Assembly: GCA_947259995.1 (NCBI GenBank)
Contig: CAMYOK010000002.1
Location: 62,001-126,000 of the forward strand
Reading direction: 5' to 3'
Origin: an uncultured Pseudomonadales bacterium
GTDB taxonomy: Bacteria; Pseudomonadota; Gammaproteobacteria; Pseudomonadales; Pseudohongiellaceae
DNA: 64,000 nucleotides
The position numbers and the translations under genes were made by a program. Position 1 is the first letter of the stretch; each line of letters opens with the position of its first letter. The notes under the pieces were generated by a model. The model was given only the letters and a program-made list of their open reading frames with translations, had not been told where the DNA came from and did no database searches. Positions 36,686-46,081 of the stretch are shown here, in pieces.

Positions 36686-37861
36686 ATGTCTACACAGAGA
36701 CAATTTGGCATTACTGTCTATGGCGCTACCGGCTACACCGGACAACTAATTTGCGAGTACTTACATCGACAATACCCAACAGATGGTGAAGTCAAATGGG
36801 CAATGGCCGGCCGCAGTCAAGAAAAGCTCGAAAAAGTGGCAAAGGAGATTGGCATTACGCAAGGGGTGCCATTTGTCATATGTGATGCCGATGATAAAGA
36901 ATCTTTGGACGCGATGGTTAACAATACCAGCGTGGTGATTAGCACGGTTGGCCCTTATCAGCTATACGGGACGGCGCTCATCGCCGCTTGTGCCGCCGCC
37001 GGTACTGACTACGTTGACTTATGTGGCGAACCGGGCTGGATGCACGAAATGATCAGCAGCTATAACAAGGCCGCCAAAGAAAGTGGGGCAAGAATAGTAT
37101 TCTCCTGCGGCTTTGATTCGATTCCATTTGACCTTGGAGTAGTTTTTTTACAAGACGCTGCTATGCAACGACTAGGATCGAGCATGCCACGTATAAAGGG
37201 CCGCGTTCGCAGCATGAAGGGTGGCTTCTCTGGCGGCACACTCGCGAGCTTAAAAGCGACCATGGCTAGTGCTGCCAAGAAACCCGAACTCATTAAAGTG
37301 CTACAAGACCCGTTTGCACTGACCGAAGGTAGCAAAGGTCCAGAACAACCAAGCGGCGCAGTTCCAATCTTTGAGGAAGATCTAAATAGTTGGTCCGCGC
37401 CTTTTGTGATGGCCACTATCAATACCAAGAATGTGCACCGTACAAACTACTTATTAAACCATGCCTTTGGTAGAGACTTTGTCTATGATGAGATGCTCCT
37501 TACCGGCCCTGGCGAACAAGGCGAAGCGGTCGCCAAGGCAGTGGCTGCGGATAAATCAATGGCCAAGAGCGACCTTAAACCCGGAGACGGACCAAGCAAG
37601 GAAGAGCGCGAAAACGGTAGCTATGATTTGCTCTTTGCAGGAAGTAACGATAAGGGCGGACTAATCTTAGCAAGTGTACAAGGCGACAAAGACCCAGGTT
37701 ATGGCTCCACTTCGAAAATGATTGCAGAGACTGCTGTGTGTCTATTGAAAAACCCCGAAGCGGCCAGTGGGGGAATATGGACACCCGGTGCGGCGCTAGG
37801 GCAACTGCTCATTACGCGACTGCAAGAGAATGCCGGACTAACGTTTAAGCTCGAAAACTAA
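36686..37861 (+). CDS. Saccharopine dehydrogenase-like / trans-acting enoyl reductase-like
   Basis: 391 residues. An N-terminal Rossmann domain starts with TVYGATGYTGQLICEYL and the AGRSQEKLE loop, then VISTVGPYQLYGTALIAACAAAGTDYVDLCGE, the pattern shared by SCCPDH-like proteins and the mycobacterial trans-acting enoyl reductase of phthiocerol lipid synthesis. True saccharopine dehydrogenases of lysine metabolism differ in the C-terminal half, so a lipid-related reductase role is more likely. It forms an operon with the SDR upstream (30-base gap). Confidence 0.82.
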   Translation: MSTQRQFGITVYGATGYTGQLICEYLHRQYPTDGEVKWAMAGRSQEKLEKVAKEIGITQGVPFVICDADDKESLDAMVNNTSVVISTVGPYQLYGTALIAACAAAGTDYVDLCGEPGWMHEMISSYNKAAKESGARIVFSCGFDSIPFDLGVVFLQDAAMQRLGSSMPRIKGRVRSMKGGFSGGTLASLKATMASAAKKPELIKVLQDPFALTEGSKGPEQPSGAVPIFEEDLNSWSAPFVMATINTKNVHRTNYLLNHAFGRDFVYDEMLLTGPGEQGEAVAKAVAADKSMAKSDLKPGDGPSKEERENGSYDLLFAGSNDKGGLILASVQGDKDPGYGSTSKMIAETAVCLLKNPEAASGGIWTPGAALGQLLITRLQENAGLTFKLEN

Positions 37862-37870
37862 CGATTCGCG

Positions 37871-39001
37871 TCAACGAAGTGTATGCACCAAACGCGAGAT
37901 CTGCTGCGCTGTGTTTTGCAAGTTGATAGAGGCATTCGACAAAGCATCCGCTTTGCTCGTAGGCCCTTGAGCAATCGAGAATACCGCAGCCAGACCAATA
38001 TCATGTAGCGCTTGCAACTCGCTGCCCACCATCCCGGCTAAGCCAATGACGGGCACATTGGCCCGCTTAGCCATCGCACAAACTCCCGCAGGTACCTTAC
38101 CTGCGGCGCTTTGTGAGTCCATTGAGCCTTCCCCGGTGATCACTAAATCGGCATTCACTAGTGCTTGTTCGAACTCAAGCGCCTCCAAGACGATCTGCAC
38201 TCCTGAACGAATTTGCGCAGCAAGCATACCGCCAAGCGCCCCCCCAATTCCCCCGGCCGCACCACTACCTGGAAATTTACTGACTTCGAACCCGTGCGCA
38301 CTAGCGCAGCGCGCAAAATGCTGCAAATTACGCTCTAACAAACCGACGCTATTTACCCCAGCACCTTTCTGCGGACCGAACACGCGCGCGGCCCCTTGTT
38401 CGCCCAGCAATAAATTACTGACATCAGTGGCAACAATTAAATTTACTCCCGCAACTCGCTCTAACGCAGCGGACAGATCGATAGTGGCTAGCGAGGCAAG
38501 AGCACTCCCACCACGGGAGATTTGCTCGCCGTCTTGATCCAATAGATTTGCTCCTAAGGCTTGCAGCAAACCAGCTCCGGCATCGGTGCACGCACTTCCC
38601 CCTAGCCCGATAATGATAGTTTCCGCCCCCGACTCAAGCGCAATGCGCAGCAACTCTCCCGTGCCGTAACTACTACTACACAGTGCATCTCGCTGAGACT
38701 CTGGTACGCATTGCAAGCCACTTGCTTGCGCCACCTCGACAATCGCCGTACGGCCATCATCAATCACGCCATAATAGGCAGATACCGGCTCCCCCAGTGG
38801 CCCCTCCACTTGGCAATGACGTAAGCGCCCTTGTCGAGTGTTGACTAGTATCTCAGTTGTCCCTTCTCCGCCATCTGCCATAGGCAATTCCACAATCTCA
38901 TCGTCGGGAGCGGCCTGGCGCCAACCGGCGACAATTGCACTGCTGACCTGTGCTGCCGTAAGACATTCTTTAAAGGAGTCAGGAGCCACTAAAATTCGCA
39001 T
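37871..39001 (-). CDS. glxK: Glycerate kinase
   Basis: 376 residues of the GlxK/GarK family (glycerate 2-kinase type): the N-terminus MRILVAPDSFKECLTA is the family signature, followed by PMADGGEGT, IGLGGSACTDAGAGLLQALG and ITGEGSMDSQSAAGKVP. It phosphorylates D-glycerate with ATP, feeding glyoxylate or glucarate breakdown into glycolysis. The upstream gene, 30 bases away on the same strand, encodes a GntP permease, a usual partner, so the two probably import and activate glycerate or a sugar acid. Confidence 0.92.
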   Translation of the reverse strand: MRILVAPDSFKECLTAAQVSSAIVAGWRQAAPDDEIVELPMADGGEGTTEILVNTRQGRLRHCQVEGPLGEPVSAYYGVIDDGRTAIVEVAQASGLQCVPESQRDALCSSSYGTGELLRIALESGAETIIIGLGGSACTDAGAGLLQALGANLLDQDGEQISRGGSALASLATIDLSAALERVAGVNLIVATDVSNLLLGEQGAARVFGPQKGAGVNSVGLLERNLQHFARCASAHGFEVSKFPGSGAAGGIGGALGGMLAAQIRSGVQIVLEALEFEQALVNADLVITGEGSMDSQSAAGKVPAGVCAMAKRANVPVIGLAGMVGSELQALHDIGLAAVFSIAQGPTSKADALSNASINLQNTAQQISRLVHTLR

Positions 39002-39031
39002 ACATCACCTATTTGCTAGTAAAACAAAACC

Positions 39032-40375
39032 CTAAATTAGTATTAATGAGGCAAGAAAAATCACACTCATCGTTGCCAAACCCATGGCTAGCGTTGCACC
39101 AGTGTGAGCTCGATAGGCAGTTGCCACATCCATCTTGCTAAACTGTGTGACAACCCAAAAATAACTATCATTAGCATGGGAGACAGTCATCGCTCCTGCA
39201 CCAATGGCCATCACAGTGAGCACTCTACCTATCTCCGAGTCTAAACCGACTTGCGGCAACAGTGGAGCGACTAAAGCCGACCCTGCCACCATCGCCACTG
39301 TCGAAGAGCCTTGCGCACTTTTTAATGCGGCGGCAACGATAAATGGCATAAACACTCCTAGCCCAAGCTCTGACAGGCTACTACCCAAGTATTCCCCTAA
39401 TGGGGTTGCCGAAAGCACCGCGCCAAATGCCCCGCCCGCACCTGTCACCAGTAAAATAGGGGCCGCAACTTGAAAGGCTTTTTGGCAATGCAAGGCAAAG
39501 ACAGTGGCTTTGTCTTCATCACGCATTAGCACTAAAGCAAACCCTAAACCCAACATTAATGCATTAAGCGGTTTGCCTAGAAAATTACATACCTCGTACA
39601 ACGATGCCCTGCCAAAAATATCGGCTGGATAGTTAGCCACCGAACCTAAGCAAATTAGAAAAATAGGGACGAAGATCGGGGCAAAAGAAGCAAGTGCGCT
39701 CGGATAATCTACAGGTTCATTTACACCTTCTTCGTCTGTCGTGTCGCTAGGCTCCAGCTCTGCACTGTGCAAACCCTGACTTAATCTTGCCCAAAACAGC
39801 CCAGTGCCTGCCGCGATAAAGGCGAAAAAAAATCCGACAATAATGACCAACCCGAGGCTGTCTTCCAGGCCTAAATTTGCAGACGCGGCGATCGGCCCGG
39901 GGGTAGGAGGCACTAGGGTGTGAGTCGCAAATAGTCCTGTGCCCAACGCTACGCTGAGAGAAACCGGAGATACTTGCAAGGTACGCGCGAGAGAGCGCTT
40001 GAGCGAGTTGAGAATGACAAAACCGGAGTCACAAAACACCGGGATCGAGACAAAGAAGCCGACGATAGACATTGTTAAGGTAGGAAAGCGCTTGCCGAAT
40101 AGATTGATGATGCTTTGCGCCATCACAATAGCAGCACCACTACGTTCCAAAATCACGCCGATGAGGGTGCCGAGCACGATAATTAGGCCAATGCTGCCTA
40201 AAATATTACCAAAACCACCTCGAATGACGCTGTCGATATCCCTCAACGGCAGCCCATAGGCAAATGCAGCGATGAATGCGGCTAAAAGTAATGTAATAAA
40301 TGGGCTGATCTTAAACTTACTTGTCGCGATGACAATAAAGCCAATGATTAGAAAAAGGACATACACCATCGCCAT
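39032..40375 (-). CDS. GntP-family sugar-acid/glycerate permease
   Basis: 447 residues with about 12-14 hydrophobic helices and the GntP family layout: IGFIVIATSKFKISPFITLL at the N-terminus, FFVSIPVFCDSGFVIL (about 108-123), LVPPTPGPIAASANLG and AAALKSAQGSSTVAM. GntP permeases carry gluconate, galactarate-type acids or glycerate with protons. With the glycerate kinase gene directly downstream it probably brings in glycerate or a precursor of it; this is inferred from the pairing. Confidence 0.9.
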   Translation of the reverse strand: MAMVYVLFLIIGFIVIATSKFKISPFITLLLAAFIAAFAYGLPLRDIDSVIRGGFGNILGSIGLIIVLGTLIGVILERSGAAIVMAQSIINLFGKRFPTLTMSIVGFFVSIPVFCDSGFVILNSLKRSLARTLQVSPVSLSVALGTGLFATHTLVPPTPGPIAASANLGLEDSLGLVIIVGFFFAFIAAGTGLFWARLSQGLHSAELEPSDTTDEEGVNEPVDYPSALASFAPIFVPIFLICLGSVANYPADIFGRASLYEVCNFLGKPLNALMLGLGFALVLMRDEDKATVFALHCQKAFQVAAPILLVTGAGGAFGAVLSATPLGEYLGSSLSELGLGVFMPFIVAAALKSAQGSSTVAMVAGSALVAPLLPQVGLDSEIGRVLTVMAIGAGAMTVSHANDSYFWVVTQFSKMDVATAYRAHTGATLAMGLATMSVIFLASLILI

Positions 40376-40551
40376 AGATTGCTACCTTAAAATCAAGCCC
40401 TGTTTGCTATACAGAGCTTTAGTGCTTATTCGTCATAGGGCTTGCTCGTAAAGTATACGCATAGCAAAGCTACTAATACCACCAACAATACACCCCAATA
40501 AAGCGATCGGTGTTAAGCTTTAGCTATAGTTCTACAGCAGAGGATCATGCA

Positions 40552-40848
40552 ATGACTCAACACAGCGAAATTAGCACGACAGTGGCTATGCTTGTGTCAC
40601 TATTTGGCAACCCCTATCATGCGGACCCAGAAGCCAACGCTTATGAATGGCGCATTGAGCTCGATGATGGGAGCTTAGCGATTGTGCGCAACCTAAATAA
40701 AGGGGGCAGTGCCGGTAGAATTCAAGATTGGAGTATTGCTTGTGAGAGTGAGCAAAGCATTAACAAACTCAAAGCGAAGCTCGAAGAGGGCGAAAATTAC
40801 TACGAAGGATCATTGCACCCAGAGCTGTTCATCACGCGGACAAAATAG
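40552..40848 (+). CDS. Small cytoplasmic protein of unknown function
   Basis: 98 residues from the ATG at 40552 (CAGAGG about 9 bases upstream; a GTG 42 bases earlier lacks a ribosome site). No signal or membrane segment. The middle reads YEWRIELDDGSLAIVRN, the end KLEEGENYYEGSLHPELF, suggesting a small alpha/beta fold. No family recognised. It stands alone, convergent with the TBDR gene and closed by a strong hairpin. Confidence 0.65.
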   Translation: MTQHSEISTTVAMLVSLFGNPYHADPEANAYEWRIELDDGSLAIVRNLNKGGSAGRIQDWSIACESEQSINKLKAKLEEGENYYEGSLHPELFITRTK

Positions 40849-40882
40849 GCAGCTTCAATTTGGCAGTGGCATAAATGTCAAA

Positions 40883-40910
40883 GGGGGATGATACCTAGGC
40901 ATCATCCCCC
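40883..40910. terminator. Strong bidirectional terminator
   Basis: GGGGGATGAT (40883-40892) pairs perfectly with ATCATCCCCC (40901-40910) around ACCTAGGC. It lies between the convergent small-protein gene (ends 40848) and the TBDR gene (ends 40931) and would stop transcription from both sides. Confidence 0.75.
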
Positions 40911-40930
40911 TACTTCGCAAGCCGGCGAGC

Positions 40931-43366
40931 TTACAAGCTAAGGTCTAGTCGCAAATACATACTACGACCATCGGTATCATAGGGAGCATTACGCGAGTAA
41001 ATCAGGCCACGATTGGCTTGATACTCTGCTTCATCTGGGTATTGATCAAACACATTCTCCGCTCCGAAACGAACAGTTAGATTGTCGCTCACATTGTAAG
41101 TGGCCGACACATCAGTGAACTGCTCTGCCCCGAAATCTTGGTGAATGTCCCCTGTTGAGTTAAAGGAGAAATCTGTCCACTTACCGTAATGACGAATACG
41201 CGCCATCAAATCAAACGCGCCAATTCCATATGTCGCACTTAGGTTCATAGTCTGTTGTGGTAAGTTTTTCTCGAAACGGATACGACTCGTGTCATTATCA
41301 ACAAACGATCCGCCAACCACTTCAGTCTTGTTGTAGTTGAATGAACTAGATAGGGATAACTGGCCAGCACCCAACGCAGTGCTATACCCGAGAACGACAT
41401 CGATGCCTTGTGAGCGCGTGTCAAAATCGTTCTGGAAGAAATTAACACGAGTAATGCCTTCACCACCGGGAACACCGATCGCGATTAATTGCGCTCGTTC
41501 TTCGGCTGTGAGCGTGAAGCTCGTCGACGTACCAAAACGATTGTCAACATCGATACGGTAGAAATCGATACTCGAATTAAATCCAGCATCGTTTCGGTAC
41601 ACAATGCCAGCACTTAGATTTGTCGACTCTTCGGCATCAAGTGGCTTGATGTCCACACCAGCGCGCTGCGAAACGATGCCAGCGATTGGGCCAACGGGTG
41701 AGAAGCGTCCATTGGTGAAGATGTTCAATGTAACAGTATCTAGGCCTTGCGAGGTGCGCTCACTGAACAACTGTCCTGGCGTGGGCGCTCTGAAGCCATT
41801 AGAGAGAGTAGCACGTAAGGCTAGGTTTTCTGCTAGCTCATAGCGGCCGGTGATTTTGCCAGTTAGAATCGTATCATCGTGCTCAGAATAATCTTCATAG
41901 CGAGCCGCCACACCGAAAGTAAAGGCTGCAGACACCGGTACTTCTAGATCAACATAAGCAGAAGCACTAGTTTGATCGGACTCACCGGCTTGATCTGGGC
42001 TAAAACCTGGGAAGCCATTTGAACCCGAAGGCAACCCGGCGCTAGCACCAGGCCCGATCGAATAAGAGGCCACATCACCCTGCTTGACCTCGTAAGTCTC
42101 TTTACGATGTTCTAAACCAAACGCAAGATTACTTGGGGCATAAGCAGCACCTAGGTTCAGCTCGTAGGAAAAACCAAGATTCAAATTAGTTTCGCTCTGC
42201 TGCAATGCACCTATATAGAAAGCCGTTGGGCTGTTGGGGCCGAGTGATGCGTTGATGCTGTTCGACATATTGTAGTTAATCTGGTTACTACCATAGCCAG
42301 CGCTCAGATCCCAGGTTAAACGCGGATTGATCTCACCATTGATGCCCGCAGTAAAGGCTCTATCTTCATCCTCATGCCCAAACTGCGGCGAAAAACCAGC
42401 AGGAAAAGTATCACGCAGGTCAAAACCTGGAAATACATCGGTAATGTCAAATGCGTTTGTGGAGTCTGGGTTTCTCCAATTGAAGTCACTCAAGCCTTCG
42501 CCTTCACCATAAGAGCCGAACGCATACAATGCGAGAGTCGATGACAAGGCGTACTCAGAGTTCACCATGAAACGTAACGATTGTGTAGCGGGCTGCCCCC
42601 AGTTCTGCACGGGATTAGGCACATTGACTTCAGGGTGATCTATTGCGAATTGGATAGCATCTGGACGCTGACGGCTACGGGAGGTCATCTCGGCATCAGA
42701 GAACTCTAGCGCCGTGGTGATAAAACCTGCATCGCCAAGCTCCACGCCGCCCTTCGCACCGAAGCGTGCGTTCTCACCATCCCCTTCACTATATTCAGAG
42801 TATTGCGCAAAACTGCGGAAACCAATATTGTCATCAAGGATGATATTGATAACCCCAGCAATTGCATCCGATCCATATTGCGCGGAGGCTCCGTCACGCA
42901 GCACTTCTACGCGGCCGATCGCGAAAGTGGGGATCTGCGCTAGATCAGGCGCTTGTGCTCCGTTGCCACCCAGCAACGCGGAACGGTGACGACGCTTGCC
43001 ATTGATAAGCACTAGCGTATGGTCAGGAGACAAAGCACGCAGAGTTGCTGGACGCACAAATGCCATACCGTCGTTCATTGGTAGACGCTGTACTTTGTAC
43101 GAAGGCACGAGTTGTGCCATGACATCGGATAGATCCTCCGATGCCGTATTGTTGATTTCGCGGAAGGACACGACATCAATCGGCGCACTGGAATCGAAAA
43201 CCGTGCGCTCTGCTCGACGCGTACCAGTAACGATCACACTTTCGATCGTGGCACTTGCATTAAGCTCACTGTCTGACTCAGACTGAGCGTTCACTGTTGC
43301 CGCTTGTCCGGTGAGCAAGGCGGCGCCTACACAGACTATAGGCATGACTTTGTTGTACTTTGACAT
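40931..43366 (-). CDS. TonB-dependent outer-membrane receptor
   Basis: 811 residues from the ATG at 43366 (GGGAAA upstream and a signal peptide; the frame extends 84 bases further without support). The TonB-box/plug start is SVIVTGTRRAERTVFDSSAP, and the plug has LVLINGKRRHRSALLGG and VEVLRDGASAQYGSDAIAGVINI; the barrel ends YLRLDLSL. It resembles the large group of TBDRs of unknown ligand common in marine gammaproteobacteria and Caulobacter relatives. It is divergent from a Tat-exported aminotransferase, a possible processing partner. Confidence 0.92.
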   Translation of the reverse strand: MSKYNKVMPIVCVGAALLTGQAATVNAQSESDSELNASATIESVIVTGTRRAERTVFDSSAPIDVVSFREINNTASEDLSDVMAQLVPSYKVQRLPMNDGMAFVRPATLRALSPDHTLVLINGKRRHRSALLGGNGAQAPDLAQIPTFAIGRVEVLRDGASAQYGSDAIAGVINIILDDNIGFRSFAQYSEYSEGDGENARFGAKGGVELGDAGFITTALEFSDAEMTSRSRQRPDAIQFAIDHPEVNVPNPVQNWGQPATQSLRFMVNSEYALSSTLALYAFGSYGEGEGLSDFNWRNPDSTNAFDITDVFPGFDLRDTFPAGFSPQFGHEDEDRAFTAGINGEINPRLTWDLSAGYGSNQINYNMSNSINASLGPNSPTAFYIGALQQSETNLNLGFSYELNLGAAYAPSNLAFGLEHRKETYEVKQGDVASYSIGPGASAGLPSGSNGFPGFSPDQAGESDQTSASAYVDLEVPVSAAFTFGVAARYEDYSEHDDTILTGKITGRYELAENLALRATLSNGFRAPTPGQLFSERTSQGLDTVTLNIFTNGRFSPVGPIAGIVSQRAGVDIKPLDAEESTNLSAGIVYRNDAGFNSSIDFYRIDVDNRFGTSTSFTLTAEERAQLIAIGVPGGEGITRVNFFQNDFDTRSQGIDVVLGYSTALGAGQLSLSSSFNYNKTEVVGGSFVDNDTSRIRFEKNLPQQTMNLSATYGIGAFDLMARIRHYGKWTDFSFNSTGDIHQDFGAEQFTDVSATYNVSDNLTVRFGAENVFDQYPDEAEYQANRGLIYSRNAPYDTDGRSMYLRLDLSL

Positions 43367-43583
43367 ACTTTTTCCCTTTCTAATTAGTACTCTCGTTTGA
43401 CGAACGGGGCGAGTATGCTCAAGACGTATTACAGATTGATGAACGACCAAACACGTTCATATAAGTTTCATATAGCCGCAACAATGCCCCTCAAATCGGG
43501 GCTCCTCGCATTGCTGTGGATGCAAGCATTTTGTCATAAATAGCGTTTACACTGGCGAGCACAATTGCATAGGGGTTAAACAC

Positions 43584-44900
43584 ATGAAAAAGACACCAGG
43601 CACTTATAGCCGCCGCTCCTTACTCAGCTCGTTCGCGCTTGGCACAGCGGCACTAGCCACTGGCGTCACGCACGCACAGAGTTCGGCGACACGGCTCCCT
43701 CAATTTAATCGCCATAGTGATGCGGAGAGATTGGCAAGAGACGAGGCTTTCTGGCAAGAAGTGGCGACTTATTACGAGCGCGCCGAGGGCATCGTGAATC
43801 TTGAGCATGGTTATTGGGGAAAAATGGCCAAGCCTGTGCAGGAGACTTATATTGAAGCCACACGCATGGTCAATAAACAGCTTTCATACTATGCCCGTCG
43901 CGGTTTCGGAGCAGATGCGCAAACAAGTACAGCACGAGTCGCGCAAGCACTCGGAGTAGAGGCAAACGAGATTGCGCTGACTCGCAACGCGACAGAATCG
44001 ATACATAACTTAATTCGGCAGTATTACAAAATTGAGTCTGGTGACGCTGTCTTGTATGCCGACATCGACTACCCTAGTTTTCAAGAAACGATGCAGTGGT
44101 TGGCGGACAGCAACGACGCCAATGCCGTTGTAGTGAATCTTCCCGGACGCATTGATCAAGACGCGATCTATGCCGCCTATCTGCGCGCATTCGATGCCAA
44201 TGCTAATTTGAAACTAATGCTAGTGACGCATGTGAGTAATCAACACGGACTTGTCGTGCCTGTAGCACGGATCGCCGCAGAAGCGAAACGCCGTGGCATC
44301 GACGTGATCTGCGATAGCGCCCAGTCATGGGGGCTCATTGACTATAAAATTGCTGACCTTGGGATCGATTGGGCTGGTTTTAATATTCACAAATGGATTG
44401 GTGCTCCAGTAGGCGTTGGCGCGCTCTATGTTCGCCAAGGCACGCTTGCAAAAATACGCCCCTACCCTGGTGAGACCGACCCAGACAACAACCGCCTGTA
44501 TAAACGCGTCCATACCGCCACTTCGAATTTTGCAGCCATCATGGCTGTCCCTGCAGCATTGGACTTTCATGAGGCGGTAGGTGGCGCAAACAAAGAAGCA
44601 CGCCTAAAATATTTGCGCGGCCTGTGGACGGACGAAGCCGACAGCATGGAGCACATTGAAGTACTAGGTGGGGCCGATGAGGCGTCTTGGACTGGGATGG
44701 CGGCGTTTAGACTTCGAGGTCAATCGAGCCCCAGCGAAGTCAATGCTTTGCAAAAGCGGTTAGAACAAGACTTTGGAATTTTCACTGTTGCGCGCTTTGA
44801 ACTCAATAGTGGCGCCTGCATTCGTGTCACACCACAGGTGTTTAATACGCCCGATGAACTGGCTCAACTAGTCTCGGCTTTGAAAAATCTAAAGGCCTAG
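43584..44900 (+). CDS. Tat-exported class V aminotransferase (isopenicillin-N-epimerase-like)
   Basis: 438 residues. The N-terminus has a twin-arginine signal, YSRRSLLSSFALG (8-20), with cleavage near THA-Q (about 31). The mature protein is a fold-type I PLP enzyme: VNLEHGYWGKMAKPV, ALTRNATESIHNL (phosphate-binding region), D244 in CDSAQSWG and PLP-lysine K270 in FNIHKWIGAP. Relatives include isopenicillin N epimerase and cysteine desulfurase-like proteins. Tat export fits an enzyme that must bind PLP before crossing the membrane. It is divergent from a TBDR, and its stop is 5 bases from that of the convergent MauG-like gene. Substrate unknown. Confidence 0.85.
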   Translation: MKKTPGTYSRRSLLSSFALGTAALATGVTHAQSSATRLPQFNRHSDAERLARDEAFWQEVATYYERAEGIVNLEHGYWGKMAKPVQETYIEATRMVNKQLSYYARRGFGADAQTSTARVAQALGVEANEIALTRNATESIHNLIRQYYKIESGDAVLYADIDYPSFQETMQWLADSNDANAVVVNLPGRIDQDAIYAAYLRAFDANANLKLMLVTHVSNQHGLVVPVARIAAEAKRRGIDVICDSAQSWGLIDYKIADLGIDWAGFNIHKWIGAPVGVGALYVRQGTLAKIRPYPGETDPDNNRLYKRVHTATSNFAAIMAVPAALDFHEAVGGANKEARLKYLRGLWTDEADSMEHIEVLGGADEASWTGMAAFRLRGQSSPSEVNALQKRLEQDFGIFTVARFELNSGACIRVTPQVFNTPDELAQLVSALKNLKA

Positions 44901-44905
44901 GTCTC

Positions 44906-46081
44906 TTACTCGAGAAGGTACTCATAGCGCTCATCTGTGAGCATCAATAAGAACGCCATTAGTGCATCGATCTGCCTGTCTGTTAAAAACAACGACGGCA
45001 GTTTGTCATGCGCGACATTCTCATCAACTTCTGGCGCACGCCACTCAAGCCCTGTTTCGGGATTGGTTTGCGACTCTTGTGTGACAGCATTGTATTTGTT
45101 GTAGAACTTAAGCACAGTGCGTAAGTCCTTGAATACCCCATTGTGCATATAGGGCGCTGTTAACGCGATATTACGCAGTGTAGGCACTTTGAACTTGCCC
45201 TTTTGCAGGGCTCTCTCTTCAGGGCTTAAGCCTGACAAAGCCTCGCTTGCCGATAGACCTTCATCTATCCAGCCTGGTGCTAAGGCAGCACTACTCACTA
45301 GCGCCGGGTTGGGGGGCACACCAATATTCTCGTAACGATTACTGCTAAAACTCTCTGCCATCGCATTAGGCAGCGCTTGTACTTGATGACATTCGTTGCA
45401 ACTGGTGAATCCGGGTGTAAAAAACAACGCAATGCCAACTTGTTCTTGTGCGGTTGGCATGTATTGACCATTGAGATAACGGTCATACTTTGAGTCGAAT
45501 GGTGAAAAATAAGCACTACGTTCAAAGGCGGCAATTGCTTCCCCAAAACCCACTATTGCGCTCGCCTCGCTCTCTAGCGCATCAGTACCAAAGAGGGTTT
45601 GAAAAGCGCTCACATACGCTTGATTTTCACGTAGACGCTGCAGTAGCTCAGCCTCATCTGAAATCGCCATTTCTTTCGGGTCCAAGACAGGTATGCTTGC
45701 TTGCCCAGCAAGGCTTTGCGCACGTCCATCATGGAAAAATCCCCCAAGGTATTCGCTATCTTCGTTCAGAGCAAACTCTGGCACATCGCCGAGATAAGCA
45801 ATAGCGGGGGCATTGCGAACACCAAGGGATTGCCCATCGCTGCCCAAAGACACTGGGGCCAACGTGAGAGAATTCCGGGAATCGACAAAGGCTTGCGCGG
45901 GGTCGTGACATGTTGCACAAGCGATATTACGTGAGGCAGAGAAGCGCGTGTCGAAGAACAGGCTTCGACCAAGCTCTACGAGACCTACTTGCGTATCTTC
46001 TTGAGCCACGACAGGCGCGACACTCAATAGAAGTAGGACCGAAAATACGCAGGCACGAAAGTTTGTGGGCGACCAGATCAT
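44906..46081 (-). CDS. mauG: MauG-like dihaem cytochrome c peroxidase
   Basis: 391 residues with a signal peptide (cleaved after VVA, near residue 26) and two c-type haem sites: CATCH (55-59) and CNECH (228-232). Typical motifs of the CcpA/MauG family follow, such as FKVPTLRNIALTAPYMHNG (297-315). MauG makes the TTQ cofactor by oxidising two tryptophans of the amine dehydrogenase light chain; length (MauG about 390) and its place at the end of the TTQ operon support that role. Whether the second haem has the MauG tyrosine ligand could not be settled by eye. Its ATG overlaps the stop of the cytochrome c gene (ATGA). Confidence 0.85.
   Translation of the reverse strand: MIWSPTNFRACVFSVLLLLSVAPVVAQEDTQVGLVELGRSLFFDTRFSASRNIACATCHDPAQAFVDSRNSLTLAPVSLGSDGQSLGVRNAPAIAYLGDVPEFALNEDSEYLGGFFHDGRAQSLAGQASIPVLDPKEMAISDEAELLQRLRENQAYVSAFQTLFGTDALESEASAIVGFGEAIAAFERSAYFSPFDSKYDRYLNGQYMPTAQEQVGIALFFTPGFTSCNECHQVQALPNAMAESFSSNRYENIGVPPNPALVSSAALAPGWIDEGLSASEALSGLSPEERALQKGKFKVPTLRNIALTAPYMHNGVFKDLRTVLKFYNKYNAVTQESQTNPETGLEWRAPEVDENVAHDKLPSLFLTDRQIDALMAFLLMLTDERYEYLLE

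Noticed and set aside
38046..38537. 163-codon plus-strand frame inside the glycerate kinase gene
   Set aside because: Mirror of a well-supported gene; low-complexity Ala/Pro/Ser composition and no start signal.
43555..43570. Sigma-54-like TGGCGAGCACAATTGCA before the Tat aminotransferase gene
   Set aside because: GG and GC are 11 bases apart instead of 10, the -24 box lacks the CAC, and the start would fall at or after the ATG at 43584.
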